The position numbers were made by a program, and so were the translations under genes. DNA of 8,116 nt from Burkholderiales bacterium (lineage in GTDB: Bacteria; Pseudomonadota; Gammaproteobacteria; Burkholderiales; SG8-41): NCBI GenBank assembly GCA_005800795.1, contig SYEN01000005.1, positions 1 to 8,116 on the forward strand, read 5' to 3'. Numbering within the stretch: position 1 is the first letter of the stretch; each line of letters opens with the position of its first letter. Shown here piece by piece: positions 1-6,942 of the stretch. Below the pieces are notes generated by a model. It saw only the letters and a list, made by a program, of their open reading frames with translations. It searched no databases and had not been told where the DNA came from.

Positions 1-1
1 A

Positions 2-322
2 GGTGGCGGCTGGAGCAGCAGCGCGAGCGCGGACGATGCACTCGGCTGGGGGGCGATGCTGGTGGTGTTTCTGGGCGGATTGCTGCGCTGGATTTTCGGT
101 GCGTTATTTGGTTCGCTGATCGCGGGCGGCATTGCGGCGGGCGTGGCACTATTTCTGGGTCTGGAAATGGCGGTCTCGTTGATCGTCGGTGGCTTTGTCG
201 CGTTGCTGGGCCTGATCGGATTTTTGATGCTGGGTTTTGGGGGTGGTGGCGGGCTGGGTGGTGGAAACTGGGGCGGCGGTGGCGGCGACTTTGGCGGCGG
301 CGGCGCCTCGGGCAGTTGGTAA
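2..322 (+). CDS. TPM-domain membrane protein (YgcG-like), C-terminal part, 5' end outside window
   Basis: The reading frame is open from the first bases of the window, so the methionine at 56 is probably internal and the gene starts upstream. The visible part has about 18 polar, Ser/Ala/Asp-containing residues, then a long hydrophobic stretch (roughly 59 residues from position 56, enough for two membrane helices). It closes with a glycine-rich tail ending GGGGASGSW. That layout (TPM domain, membrane anchor, Gly-rich tail with terminal W) is typical of YgcG-type proteins, whose N-terminal TPM domain sits in the periplasm after a signal peptide. The TPM domain itself is not in the window, so the assignment rests on the tail and on the TPM gene that follows 28 bases downstream. 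In proteobacteria this gene commonly follows lemA. The exact function is not established; a role in envelope or membrane-protein maintenance has been suggested for the family. Confidence 0.8.
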   Translation, partial: GGGWSSSASADDALGWGAMLVVFLGGLLRWIFGALFGSLIAGGIAAGVALFLGLEMAVSLIVGGFVALLGLIGFLMLGFGGGGGLGGGNWGGGGGDFGGGGASGSW

Positions 323-342
323 CAGCCTTGGCATGATATAAA

Positions 343-361
343 GTAAGTATATGATTTTATT
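343..361 (+). repeat. 19-base recurring AT-rich motif, copy 1
   Basis: GTAAGTATATGATTTTATT differs at 2 of 19 positions from the consensus GTAAGTATTTGTTTTTATT derived from the four copies in this window. It spans the ATG (351) of the small TPM gene. This is the most divergent copy, so it could be a chance resemblance. Confidence 0.5.
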
Positions 362-848
362 ACGAATTTTAAAACACCTGCTGACGCCAAACTGGCTCGC
401 GCGGCGGGCGTTTACCGCACAAGCGCTAAGACGCATCGAGGCTGCCATCGGGCAATCTGAAGCGGCGCATCGCGGCGAAATCCGCTTTGCGCTGGAGGGT
501 GCGTTGCCGTTGGTGCCGTTGCTCAAAGGTGCGACGGCGCGCGCGCGCGCGGTGCAGGTGTTTTCCGATCTGCGCGTGTGGGACACCGAAGAAAACACCG
601 GCGTGTTGCTGTATCTTCAATTGATCGACTGCGATATTGAAATTCTCGGTGACCGCGGCATCAACGCCTGCGTGCAGCCCCACGAATGGGAAGCCATCTG
701 TCAACGCATGGAAGCCGCATTTCGCGAAGGCCGCTTTGAAGACGGCGTGGTGGCCGGGCTTAACGACATCACCGCCCTGCTGACGCGACACTTTCCAGCG
801 CGTGCGCGAAATCCCGACGAGCTGCCCGACAAGCCAGCGCTGTTATAG
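351..848 (+). CDS. Small TPM-domain protein, second member of a lemA-TPM-TPM type cluster
   Basis: This 165-residue protein has no signal peptide; the N-terminus (MILLRILKHLLTPNWLARRAF) is amphipathic and basic. The body matches the TPM fold as I know it: a helix with an SEAAHRGEIRFALE segment (residues 36-49), then NTGVLLYLQLIDCDIEILGD with the conserved DRG at 101-103, then a C-terminal helix rich in acidic and basic residues (EAAFREGRFEDGV). Length and opening residues are close to those usual for the shorter TPM protein encoded after a YgcG-like gene, which supports ATG 351. Only a weak purine tract (AAGTAAG) precedes this start. The start codon lies inside a copy of the 19-base recurring motif (343-361). 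Transcription is probably shared with the gene ending at 322. The molecular activity is unproven; TPM domains in plants and bacteria have been linked to phosphatase activity or photosystem repair. Confidence 0.85.
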   Translation: MILLRILKHLLTPNWLARRAFTAQALRRIEAAIGQSEAAHRGEIRFALEGALPLVPLLKGATARARAVQVFSDLRVWDTEENTGVLLYLQLIDCDIEILGDRGINACVQPHEWEAICQRMEAAFREGRFEDGVVAGLNDITALLTRHFPARARNPDELPDKPALL

Positions 849-916
849 CGGGCATTGTCAACGCCGGCCAGCCGTCCGCGTTTGAGCTGAATGTCATCCG
901 ATGGGAGCGCGTACCC

Positions 917-1981
917 ATGAATTCCTCTGATCTCGCTGCCTCTGGTATGACTGGCGCCGCCAGCGCACTGGAAGAATCCATAACCTTGCAGCAGGCGAAG
1001 AAGCTGATTCAGTGCATGGCGCATGAGCAAAGTTTTTTGCTGCTGGCGCCGCACGGTGTGGGCAAATCCGACATGGTGTTCCAGGCCGCGCAAGAGGCCG
1101 GGCTGCCGTGCCGCTCACTGCTCGGCACGCAGATCGCACCCGAGGATGTCAGCGGCATTCCGCGCATCGTCGGCGAACGCTCGGTGTTCTGCCCGCCGCG
1201 TATATTGCTGCCGGAAAAACCCGATCCCTTTTGCCTGTTTCTGGATGAGCTGCCCGCCTGCGCGCCCGACGTGCAAAAAGCGTTTTACTCGCTGCTGCTC
1301 GAACGGCGTCTGGGCGAACACCAGTTGCCCGCCGGCACCTGGGTGGTCGCTGCCGGCAACCGCATGCAGGACCGTGCGCTGGTGCGCGCCATGAGCTCCG
1401 CACTGGTGAACCGTGTGACGCTGCTCAATGTGCGCGTCGATCACGAGGAATGGTTCACTTGGGCCGCGCGTCACAAAGTACGGCCCGAGATTTTGAGTTT
1501 CGTGCGCGCCATGCCCGATGCGTTAATGCGCCCGGTGCCGCCCGACCCGGTGCCGTTTTCCACGCCGCGTGCGTGGGCCTTGTTGTCGCGCGCGCTCGAC
1601 ATGGCGCAAGCCGCTGGCGTGCTCACACGCGAAACACGCCGCGCGCTGGCATTTGGGCGGCTGTCGGCGGAAGACGCTGCGGTGTTTTGCGCGCTGGCCG
1701 AGGAATTGATCGGCGCCATGCAGCCGCCCGCGTACTACATCGCGCATCCCAAGGCGTTGCCGAAAAGTGAAGCGGGGCGCTGGTTTGTGCTGAACTGCAT
1801 CCGCCAGCAGGTACGCGACGACAAATTGGTGGGCATCAAGCCGCGCGCGATCAATAACTTTTTGCGCAGCCTGCCGGCGGAGAATCAACTCACGCTGATC
1901 ACGGATTTGGTGGAGCGCTGGGGTGCGCTGGGCGCAGACAAGGCGATGTTTGAGTTGTTGAAAAGCGTTTCGCAGATTTAA
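917..1981 (+). CDS. MoxR-like AAA+ ATPase
   Basis: The 354-residue product is a MoxR-family AAA+ ATPase, the motor half of MoxR/VWA pairs thought to act as chaperones in complex assembly or metal insertion. Visible motifs are Walker A APHGVGKS at residues 44-51 (K50, with Ala in the usual first Gly position), Walker B CLFLDELP at 106-113 (D110, E111), sensor 1 AAGNRM with N148, a probable arginine finger in SSALVNRV (R166), and sensor 2 STPRAW with R218. The C-terminal 130 residues are helical, as in the AAA lid. ATG 917 has a GGGAG at 903-907 with a 9-base spacer, which supports the start. The stop codon overlaps the ATG of the next gene by one base (TAATG), so the two are translationally coupled. 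The family is confident; the client protein is unknown. Confidence 0.92.
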   Translation: MNSSDLAASGMTGAASALEESITLQQAKKLIQCMAHEQSFLLLAPHGVGKSDMVFQAAQEAGLPCRSLLGTQIAPEDVSGIPRIVGERSVFCPPRILLPEKPDPFCLFLDELPACAPDVQKAFYSLLLERRLGEHQLPAGTWVVAAGNRMQDRALVRAMSSALVNRVTLLNVRVDHEEWFTWAARHKVRPEILSFVRAMPDALMRPVPPDPVPFSTPRAWALLSRALDMAQAAGVLTRETRRALAFGRLSAEDAAVFCALAEELIGAMQPPAYYIAHPKALPKSEAGRWFVLNCIRQQVRDDKLVGIKPRAINNFLRSLPAENQLTLITDLVERWGALGADKAMFELLKSVSQI

Positions 1982-3246
1982 TGGCTGCCGCGGCGGTACT
2001 CAGTAACAACGCCACGCTCGCCCGCATCCAAAAAGGCTTGCGCATGGTCACGGTGCCGTTCCCGCATCTGTCGGGTCTGGTCGCTGCCGCGCGGGTGAAC
2101 ATCGACGAGCGCGTGCCCACGGTAGGCGTTTTCGCCTCGGGGCGCATGGTCGCCAACCCGGCATTCGTCGCCAAGTTGAAAGACAATGAGCTGGTATTCG
2201 TATTGGCGCACGAAATACTGCATCTCGCGCTGCGCACCCACGACCGCGCGCGCGGCAGCGATCCCATGCAGTTCAATTACGCGCACGATTACATCATCAA
2301 CGACATGTTGCGCGCGGAACTGGGGTTTCAGCATATCCCTGCCGGCGGTCTCGACATGCCCGGCGCGCGCGAGAAATCCGCCGAGCAAATTCTGATTGAA
2401 ATGCGCAAGAACGCCTCGCAGATGCCCGCCAAAACGCGCGTGTTCGACGGCGAATCGACCACCGTGCGGCGTTTGTTTCAGCCGGGTGAGGAAGGCAAAA
2501 TTCAAAGCGGCAACCCCAATGACGCGGGTGACGTGCTGGGCGGTTCCCTCGAGAAGCAATTGTTTCCAAAAGAGGTGGCGGAGCAGGAAGCACAATCCGA
2601 TGCGATGAAAGAACTCGCCGCCAAAGCACTGAGTCTTGCCAAAGCGATGGGCGCCATGAAGGGCATGCGTGGTTTCGGCAGCGGCGGCGAATCGCAAGTG
2701 GTCAATGCGTTGCGCGGCATTTACCGGACGCCGTGGGAAATGGCGCTGCAACGCTGGCTGGAATCGGTGGCGCCAGGTGAACGCACCTTCACGCGCCCGT
2801 CGCGGCGCGGCGAGGCCTGCGCCGACGGCGTGCTGGCGGGCCGCCGCCGTGAAGGCTGGATGCTCAACATCGTGCTGGACACCAGCGGCTCGATGAGCGA
2901 CGACATCCCGCGCGCATTGGGCGCCATCGCGGATTTTTGCGATGCCGCGGGCGTCGATCAAGTGCGGCTGGTGCAATGCGACACCGCGGTAACGGCGGAT
3001 GATTGCGTCGATCCCGCGCAACTGGAAAATTTCAAGGTGAGCGGCTACGGCGGCAGCGATTTGTCGCCGGGCATGGAACATCTGGCAAGCGACCCGGCGG
3101 TGCGCGCAGTGATCGTAATTACTGATGGTGACATTGAGTATCCGCGCGCGGCGGCGCCTTACAGCGTGTTGTGGGTGTTGCCGCACAGTGCGGGTGCGGG
3201 TTTCAATCCGCCGTATGGGCGAGTGGTGCGGATGGTGCGGGGCTAG
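1981..3246 (+). CDS. DUF2201-type protein: metallopeptidase-like N-terminus plus VWA-like C-terminal domain
   Basis: The protein has 421 residues. The N-terminal region carries HEILH at 77-81 (HExxH zinc motif) followed by NYAHDYIINDML (99-110; D103 and N107 are typical of this family), matching the putative metallopeptidase domain of DUF2201 proteins. A variable, charged, Ala-rich segment follows (about 130-235). The C-terminal VWA-like domain starts near 293 with a MIDAS motif DTSGSMS (300-306), then GGSD (357-360) and TDGD (381-384), which can complete the metal site. Proteins of this architecture are typically encoded beside a MoxR ATPase, as here, and are presumed partners of it: the ATPase remodels, the VWA part binds the client through a metal. 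The start overlaps the upstream stop, and there is no good Shine-Dalgarno, consistent with coupling. Whether the HExxH is catalytic is unknown. The gene ends 6 bases before the convergent receptor gene. Confidence 0.92.
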   Translation: MAAAAVLSNNATLARIQKGLRMVTVPFPHLSGLVAAARVNIDERVPTVGVFASGRMVANPAFVAKLKDNELVFVLAHEILHLALRTHDRARGSDPMQFNYAHDYIINDMLRAELGFQHIPAGGLDMPGAREKSAEQILIEMRKNASQMPAKTRVFDGESTTVRRLFQPGEEGKIQSGNPNDAGDVLGGSLEKQLFPKEVAEQEAQSDAMKELAAKALSLAKAMGAMKGMRGFGSGGESQVVNALRGIYRTPWEMALQRWLESVAPGERTFTRPSRRGEACADGVLAGRRREGWMLNIVLDTSGSMSDDIPRALGAIADFCDAAGVDQVRLVQCDTAVTADDCVDPAQLENFKVSGYGGSDLSPGMEHLASDPAVRAVIVITDGDIEYPRAAAPYSVLWVLPHSAGAGFNPPYGRVVRMVRG

Positions 3247-3252
3247 TCAGCA

Positions 3253-4251
3253 TCAATTCCCCTTGATCCCTGCCGCTTTGACGACCCGCACCCACTGCTC
3301 GTTTTCTGCCTTCATGTGAGCGGCGAAATCTGCGGGGGAACTCAACACGGCTTCCGAGCCTTCGGCGAGCAGACTTTTTGTCATGTCGGGGGTTTGTATG
3401 GCTTTGCCGGCTTCCGTGGCGAGGCGGTTGATGATGCCGGACGGGGTTTTCGCCGGCGCGATCAGGCCGTACCAGTTCACCACCACCACGCCCTTGATGC
3501 CGGCTTCGGCGAAGGTCGGCACGCCGGGCAGGGCCGGCACGCGTTTACCCGGCGTCACCGCCAGCGCACGCAGGCGTCCGCCGTTGATGTAGGCAATCGA
3601 CGAAATGACGGTCGGAAACGACGCCTGTACTTGTCCCCCCACCAGATCGGCGTACGCCGCGCCCATGCCCTTGTAGGGAATATGTGTCATGCGCGTGCCA
3701 GTGGCACTTTTGAAAAGCTCGCCGCTCATGTGAATCAGGCTGCCGATGCCCGAAGAGCTGTAGTTCACTTTGTCCGGGTTGGCCTTCAAGAATTGTGCGA
3801 AATCCAGCGCACTTTTCACCGGCAGCGAGGGATGCACCACCAGCACGTACCCCTGGGCGGTGACCTGCGTGATGGGCGTGAAGTCGCGCGCGATGTCGTA
3901 GCGCGATTTGTAGAGCAGCGGATGCACCACGGTGGTGGCGCTGATCATCATCAGCGTATGCCCGTCGGGTGCTGCGGTGGACAAAATGTCGAGCGCGATC
4001 TGGCTGCCTGCACCGGGTCGGTTATCCACCACGAACGATTGCGAAAACGCGTCGCCGAGTTTGACCGACAGCGCACGCGTCACGGTATCCATGCCGCCAC
4101 CGGGCGCCAGGGGCACCAGCGTGCGCACCGGGCGTGTGGGAAAGGCTTGCGCGTCGGCGTCGGATGCCAGCGTGCAGGCGAGGGCACAGGAGAGCACGCA
4201 GACAAGCGCGCCGGAACGTTGATTGAGGATGTTGTAAGTATTTGTTTTCAT
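3253..4251 (-). CDS. Tripartite tricarboxylate transporter substrate-binding protein (Bug/TctC family)
   Basis: This is a periplasmic solute receptor of the Bug family, typically binding small carboxylates or other organic solutes. With the start at 4251 the product has 332 residues, normal for the family. It begins with a signal peptide: basic n-region (MKTNTYNILNQR), hydrophobic core around residues 15-30 and probable cleavage after DADAQA (31-36). The mature protein opens with FPTRPVRTLVPLAPGGGMDT, a typical Bug N-terminus. The Bug signature VDNRPGAGSQIA is at 75-86, with ISATT at 103-107, GIGSLIHMSGELF at 168-180 and IPYKGMGAAYADLVGGQV at 191-208. In-frame starts at 4275 and 4356 would put charged residues ahead of the signal peptide, so I prefer 4251; no start has a strong ribosome-binding site. 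Genes for the TctA/TctB membrane subunits are not seen, which is common because Bug receptors are often orphans. The ligand is unknown; neighbours suggest an organic acid. Confidence 0.93.
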   Translation of the reverse strand: MKTNTYNILNQRSGALVCVLSCALACTLASDADAQAFPTRPVRTLVPLAPGGGMDTVTRALSVKLGDAFSQSFVVDNRPGAGSQIALDILSTAAPDGHTLMMISATTVVHPLLYKSRYDIARDFTPITQVTAQGYVLVVHPSLPVKSALDFAQFLKANPDKVNYSSSGIGSLIHMSGELFKSATGTRMTHIPYKGMGAAYADLVGGQVQASFPTVISSIAYINGGRLRALAVTPGKRVPALPGVPTFAEAGIKGVVVVNWYGLIAPAKTPSGIINRLATEAGKAIQTPDMTKSLLAEGSEAVLSSPADFAAHMKAENEQWVRVVKAAGIKGN

Positions 4252-4252
4252 T
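4234..4252 (+). repeat. 19-base recurring AT-rich motif, copy 2
   Basis: GTAAGTATTTGTTTTCATT has 1 mismatch to the consensus. On the opposite strand its bases form the ATG and first codons (MKTNTY) of the receptor gene. It also overlaps a candidate -35 element facing the dioxygenase gene, so it could be a regulatory site in the divergent intergenic region. Confidence 0.6.
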
Positions 4253-4269
4253 GAGTAATTTTTTATGCT
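4242..4269 (+). promoter_or_regulatory. Candidate sigma70-like promoter facing the dioxygenase gene
   Basis: TTGTTT (4242-4247) and TATGCT (4264-4269) are separated by 16 bases, matching 3 of 6 and 4 of 6 consensus positions. It sits in the most AT-rich part of the 120-base divergent gap and would give a leader of roughly 95 bases before ATG 4372. The match is weak, and AT-rich DNA makes such pairs easy to find. Confidence 0.25.
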
Positions 4270-4371
4270 TCGCATGCGATCCCGGTCGGGCTGAATTGCT
4301 TCCGGGCGTAGGCTGGCGTAGCCTTGCAGCGCAGTCTCAAAATCAAAAAGCTGCAACCACTACGCATCACC

Positions 4372-5283
4372 ATGACCATAACGCTCAACGCCATCACGCC
4401 GGATTTTGTTGCCGAGATTTACGACGTCGATCTTACGCAGCCGGTGGCGGATGCGGATTTTACCGCCATCGCTAACGCTTTCTGGAAATATTCGGTGTTG
4501 ATTTTTCCGGGGCAGGACATCACGCAACCGCAGCAACTCGCGTTCGCGGAACGCTTTGGTCCGATCGAGCGTGAATGCACGCTGGACCCCAAGGCCACGC
4601 CCAGCCGCTTCGACGGCGCGTTTTCCGATATTTCAAACCTGACACACGAGGGCAAAATCTGGGGTGCCGACAGCCGCCAGCGTATGTACAAGGCCAGCAA
4701 TAAACTGTGGCACACCGACAGCTCGTTCAAGTATCTGCCCGCGCTGACCTCGCTGCTGCACGCACGCACCGCAGTGCCCATCGGCGGCCATACCGAATTC
4801 GCCGACCAGCGTGCGGCCTACGACGCATTAACTGGTAAACAAAAAAAAGCATTCGAGGGCCTGATTGTCGAACACTGGATCGCCACTTCGCGCAAACGCA
4901 GCGGGTTCCACGATTTTAACGAAGACGAAAAAAAGCGCCTGCCGCCGGTGCCGCAAATGCTGGTGCGTACGATTCCGCAAAGCCAGCGTAAATCGCTGTA
5001 CGTGGCCTCACACGCAGGCCGTATATTCGGCATGCCCGATATTGAGGGCCGCGCGCTGATTGACAGCCTGATCGCGCACGTCACGCAGCGGCAATTTGTC
5101 TACACCCATCGCTGGCGGCCTAATGAGCTGGTGATGTGGGACAACCGTTGCACCCTGCACCGCGGCACCGATTACGACGATCTGCGCTACGTGCGTGACA
5201 TGCGGCGGGTGACGGTGAGCGATAGCGCGAACACGTGTGAACAGGCAGGCGTGGCGCGGCCTGCCGCGATGCCGGTGGCTTGA
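4372..5283 (+). CDS. TfdA/TauD-family Fe(II)/2-oxoglutarate-dependent dioxygenase
   Basis: The 303-residue product is close to the TfdA (2,4-D dioxygenase) and TauD family in length and layout. It couples oxidative decarboxylation of 2-oxoglutarate to hydroxylation of a substrate, often causing C-O or C-S cleavage. The iron triad is complete: H114 and D116 in KLWHTDSSF, and H263 in WDNRCTLHRGTDYD. R278/R279 in DMRRVTV fit the arginine that binds the 2-oxoglutarate carboxylate. The N-terminal LNAITPDFVAEIYDVDLTQP and the LIFPGQDIT segment (43-51) are also typical. ATG 4372 is chosen because homologous proteins begin near this MTITLNAI segment; a TTG at 4324 would add 16 basic residues. Neither start has a clear Shine-Dalgarno. 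The gene diverges from the receptor gene, so the two may be co-regulated from the 120-base gap. The substrate cannot be told: active-site spacing is TfdA-like, but this is no evidence for 2,4-D. Confidence 0.92.
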   Translation: MTITLNAITPDFVAEIYDVDLTQPVADADFTAIANAFWKYSVLIFPGQDITQPQQLAFAERFGPIERECTLDPKATPSRFDGAFSDISNLTHEGKIWGADSRQRMYKASNKLWHTDSSFKYLPALTSLLHARTAVPIGGHTEFADQRAAYDALTGKQKKAFEGLIVEHWIATSRKRSGFHDFNEDEKKRLPPVPQMLVRTIPQSQRKSLYVASHAGRIFGMPDIEGRALIDSLIAHVTQRQFVYTHRWRPNELVMWDNRCTLHRGTDYDDLRYVRDMRRVTVSDSANTCEQAGVARPAAMPVA

Positions 5284-5293
5284 TTAAAATACC

Positions 5294-5312
5294 AATAAAA
5301 ACAATTACTTAC
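5294..5312 (-). repeat. 19-base recurring AT-rich motif, copy 3
   Basis: On the minus strand it reads GTAAGTAATTGTTTTTATT, 1 mismatch to the consensus. It begins 10 bases after the dioxygenase stop codon, in the convergent gap before the enolase-like gene, where a promoter site is not expected. That argues against a simple operator. Confidence 0.6.
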
Positions 5313-5325
5313 GAATATCCCCTGG

Positions 5326-5344
5326 GTGCCAAATTCCTTGGTGC
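5326..5344 (+). terminator. Possible weak terminator hairpin after the dioxygenase gene
   Basis: GTGCCAA (5326-5332) can pair with TTGGTGC (5338-5344) over a 5-base loop, using five Watson-Crick and two G-U pairs. The G-U pairs exist only in the + strand transcript, which suits termination of the dioxygenase mRNA. The following AAATCTTGTCTT is only partly T-rich, so this is not a strong intrinsic terminator. Confidence 0.3.
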
Positions 5345-5354
5345 AAATCTTGTC

Positions 5355-6452
5355 TTATAGCTCCACCTGCACTCCGTGCCGGTCGATCACAGCCTGATTC
5401 AGTGCAATACGAAATCCTGGCCCTTCGACGGGCAGGCATCCCGAGGCATCCGGCCCCGCGAGGGGATGAAACGCCGGGTTGGTCCAGTCGAGCATTTCAA
5501 TCGGCAAGCTGCGCGGCAAAGCCGCCAGCAAGTGCATGGAATAGTGTGAGAAGCGGTGGCTGCCCACCGTGGCGCCGAGTCCGTTGAGGATGCGCGCCGC
5601 TTCAAGAAAGCGCACCGGCCCACCCACGTACTGCACGTCGATGATGAGTTTGCGCAGCCGCCCGCGGGAAAACAGCTCGTAGAGCTCGTTCGCGTGCACG
5701 GATTTCTCGCCGGCAGCGATGGTGTTGAGCGGGTGATCCCGCACCAAGTGCAGGTCACTATGCGGCGCGGGGTCTTCCACCCACATCAGCGGTATGTCGC
5801 AGGCACTGATAAATTCGTTGGCGATGTCCGCGGACCAGTCGGAGCCCGTCTCCAGCGCGATGGTGCCCGGCTCTGAAAATACCGTGCGCACGGCAGCGAT
5901 GCGTTCGAGGTTGTCTTTCAGCGAACGGTTGACCCGCATTTTCACCGCGCGATAATTTTCGCGCCGGTACTGCTGCGCTTCCTCGATCAGGCCGGCGATG
6001 GATTTGTCGAGCCACAAAGAGCTGGCATAGCAACCCAGCTTGTCGCGCCCGGCGGGCCGACCCCACAGGTCGGCGCAGGGCACACCGGCCTGCTTGCCTG
6101 CGAGATCCCACGCGGCGAGGCTCAGGGCGCTGGCCGCCGAACGGCTGATATGCGTGGCTTCGCCGGTGGCCTCCTGCTGGCGTTCGACGTTCAGCAGCCC
6201 AGCCAGTCCTGACGTGGCGGGCGCTGCTTCAGCAATAAGTTTTTTGGCCACTGCCGTCGCTTCAGCCATCTCGGCGGCCTTGCGAAAGGACGCGTAGCCG
6301 ACACCGCGATGCCCATCGCCGCCCGAGACGAAGGCGAGCAGTAAACAGGTTTCGGTGGTTGGCCCTTTGGGCGCCTGTATCGGGGGATCGAGCGGCACGC
6401 GCAAGTTCCACAGTTCAACGTTGACGCCCTTCTTGACGGTGTTTGACGGCAT
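5355..6452 (-). CDS. Mandelate racemase/muconate lactonizing enzyme family protein (enolase superfamily)
   Basis: The protein has 365 residues, a usual length for the mandelate racemase group. An N-terminal capping domain runs to about residue 125, followed by the (beta/alpha)7beta barrel. The second-strand motif, normally KxK, reads VKMRV with K171 and R173. Metal ligands align as E201 (ETGSDWS, where most members have D-x-N), E226 (WVEDP) and E249 (AAGEKS). D272 (IIDVQYVGG) and H299 (VGSHRFSHYSMHLLA) form the His-Asp dyad of mandelate-racemase-type enzymes, and E319 (IEMLDW) matches the electrophilic Glu. The dyad points to acid-sugar dehydratase or racemase chemistry on a carboxylate; the Lys-to-Arg and Asp-to-Glu changes are unusual, so the reaction is left open. 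The ATG at 6452 has a strong AAGGAGA (6459-6465) with a 6-base spacer. It converges with the dioxygenase gene and may transform the same substrate class. Confidence 0.92.
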   Translation of the reverse strand: MPSNTVKKGVNVELWNLRVPLDPPIQAPKGPTTETCLLLAFVSGGDGHRGVGYASFRKAAEMAEATAVAKKLIAEAAPATSGLAGLLNVERQQEATGEATHISRSAASALSLAAWDLAGKQAGVPCADLWGRPAGRDKLGCYASSLWLDKSIAGLIEEAQQYRRENYRAVKMRVNRSLKDNLERIAAVRTVFSEPGTIALETGSDWSADIANEFISACDIPLMWVEDPAPHSDLHLVRDHPLNTIAAGEKSVHANELYELFSRGRLRKLIIDVQYVGGPVRFLEAARILNGLGATVGSHRFSHYSMHLLAALPRSLPIEMLDWTNPAFHPLAGPDASGCLPVEGPGFRIALNQAVIDRHGVQVEL

Positions 6453-6465
6453 GGCAGTTCTCCTT

Positions 6466-6679
6466 ACGGGTAATCACGGCTTTTTACCACAGCTGAATCT
6501 GCCAATGCTGATTGCAATCGTGCGGTCAGCCGCTGGTAGATATCCTTGCAGGGGTGGCAGGCATCATAAGCACCGGACTGGCACGCTCAGTTCGTTGTTC
6601 GTGAGACCGCGAAGTGACAGAAGGCGGTGACGGTGGTGGGGATGAAGGTGGATTAGACGGAACTGGTTGCGGATTCCGG
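6466..6679. other. Non-coding stretch upstream of the enolase-like gene, nothing recognised
   Basis: This stretch holds no credible gene: the one short minus-strand frame here is a low-complexity, Pro/Ser-rich product without a ribosome-binding site. No tRNA, insertion-sequence end or clear consensus promoter is seen. The promoter for the enolase-like gene should lie here if that gene is not cotranscribed with the genes to its right. Confidence 0.5.
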
Positions 6680-6740
6680 CCGCATGGGTTGTGTCCACCA
6701 GACATGCGGCGCAACGCGCTTCGCTAATTGGCGTCCTACG
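6680..6740. repeat. Degenerate palindromic intergenic repeat
   Basis: Two adjacent dyads are visible. CCGCATG (6680-6686) is the inverse of CATGCGG (6703-6709), enclosing a GGT/ACC pairing. Next, GGCGCAACGCGCTTCGCTAA and the following TTGGCGTCCTACG form an imperfect palindrome around GCG-CTT-CGC (6716-6724). The second unit resembles the palindromic GGCGCAA...TTGCGCC-CTACG elements I have seen between genes in many Beta- and Gammaproteobacteria; this resemblance is from memory. The small membrane ORF ends inside it. Confidence 0.5.
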
Positions 6741-6942
6741 TGGTGCGGGTTACGTGTTTCTCACGACGGACATTACTAGCAGTCAAGGGGAAAAGCATCA
6801 TCCATATCCCGCCGATGGCAAATAGTAAACCAAAGACTACACTTCCCCAGTTGAGTCCCCATCCCAAGTACATAAACATCAAACCCATGCCGCAAGCTAT
6901 GGGTGCGTAAACTATGACGCGTAGTAATCCAATCCGCTTCAT
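6736..6942 (-). CDS. Possible small inner-membrane protein, two predicted helices, family not recognised
   Basis: From ATG 6942 the frame gives 68 residues; an in-frame ATG at 6972 would give 78 but has no ribosome-binding site. The sequence looks like a real small membrane protein: a basic start (MKRIGLLR), a hydrophobic helix (VIVYAPIACGMGLMFMYLGW), a short turn, a second helix (WGSVVFGLLFAIGGIWMMLF), then a basic tail (NVRREKHVTRTT). Such hydrophobic pairing is unlikely from a random frame, but I recognise no family. An AGG about 10 bases before 6942 is only a weak Shine-Dalgarno. The last codons and the TAG run into a palindromic repeat (6680-6740), so the original C-terminus may have been replaced or extended by repeat insertion. 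It sits alone between the enolase-like and FAD-subunit genes, on the same strand. Base composition is visibly less GC-rich than the neighbours, which hints at a different origin. Confidence 0.45.
   Translation of the reverse strand: MKRIGLLRVIVYAPIACGMGLMFMYLGWGLNWGSVVFGLLFAIGGIWMMLFPLTASNVRREKHVTRTT

Noticed and set aside
343..348. GTAAGT hexamers as eukaryotic 5' splice donors
   Set aside because: All genes are bacterial, uninterrupted and without acceptor or branch-site context; the hexamer is part of the longer 19-base motif.
1978..3186. Long open frame on the minus strand (402 codons) opposite the VWA gene
   Set aside because: It mirrors the strongly supported + strand gene; its product is His/Arg/Ala-rich without domains, a usual by-product of high GC at third positions.
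3239..3262. GGGG...CCCC as a shared bidirectional terminator between the convergent VWA and receptor genes
   Set aside because: Only four pairs with a long loop and no T-tract; too weak to call.
3316..4254. Long + strand frame (312 codons) opposite the receptor gene
   Set aside because: The minus strand encodes a complete Bug receptor with signal peptide and signature; the + frame gives a His/Gly/Arg-rich product without recognisable domains.
4281..4323. Short dyads (CCCGG/CCGGG, GGCT/AGCC) in the divergent gap as regulator sites
   Set aside because: Stems of 4-5 bases in GC-rich DNA are expected by chance; no match to a known operator consensus could be supported.
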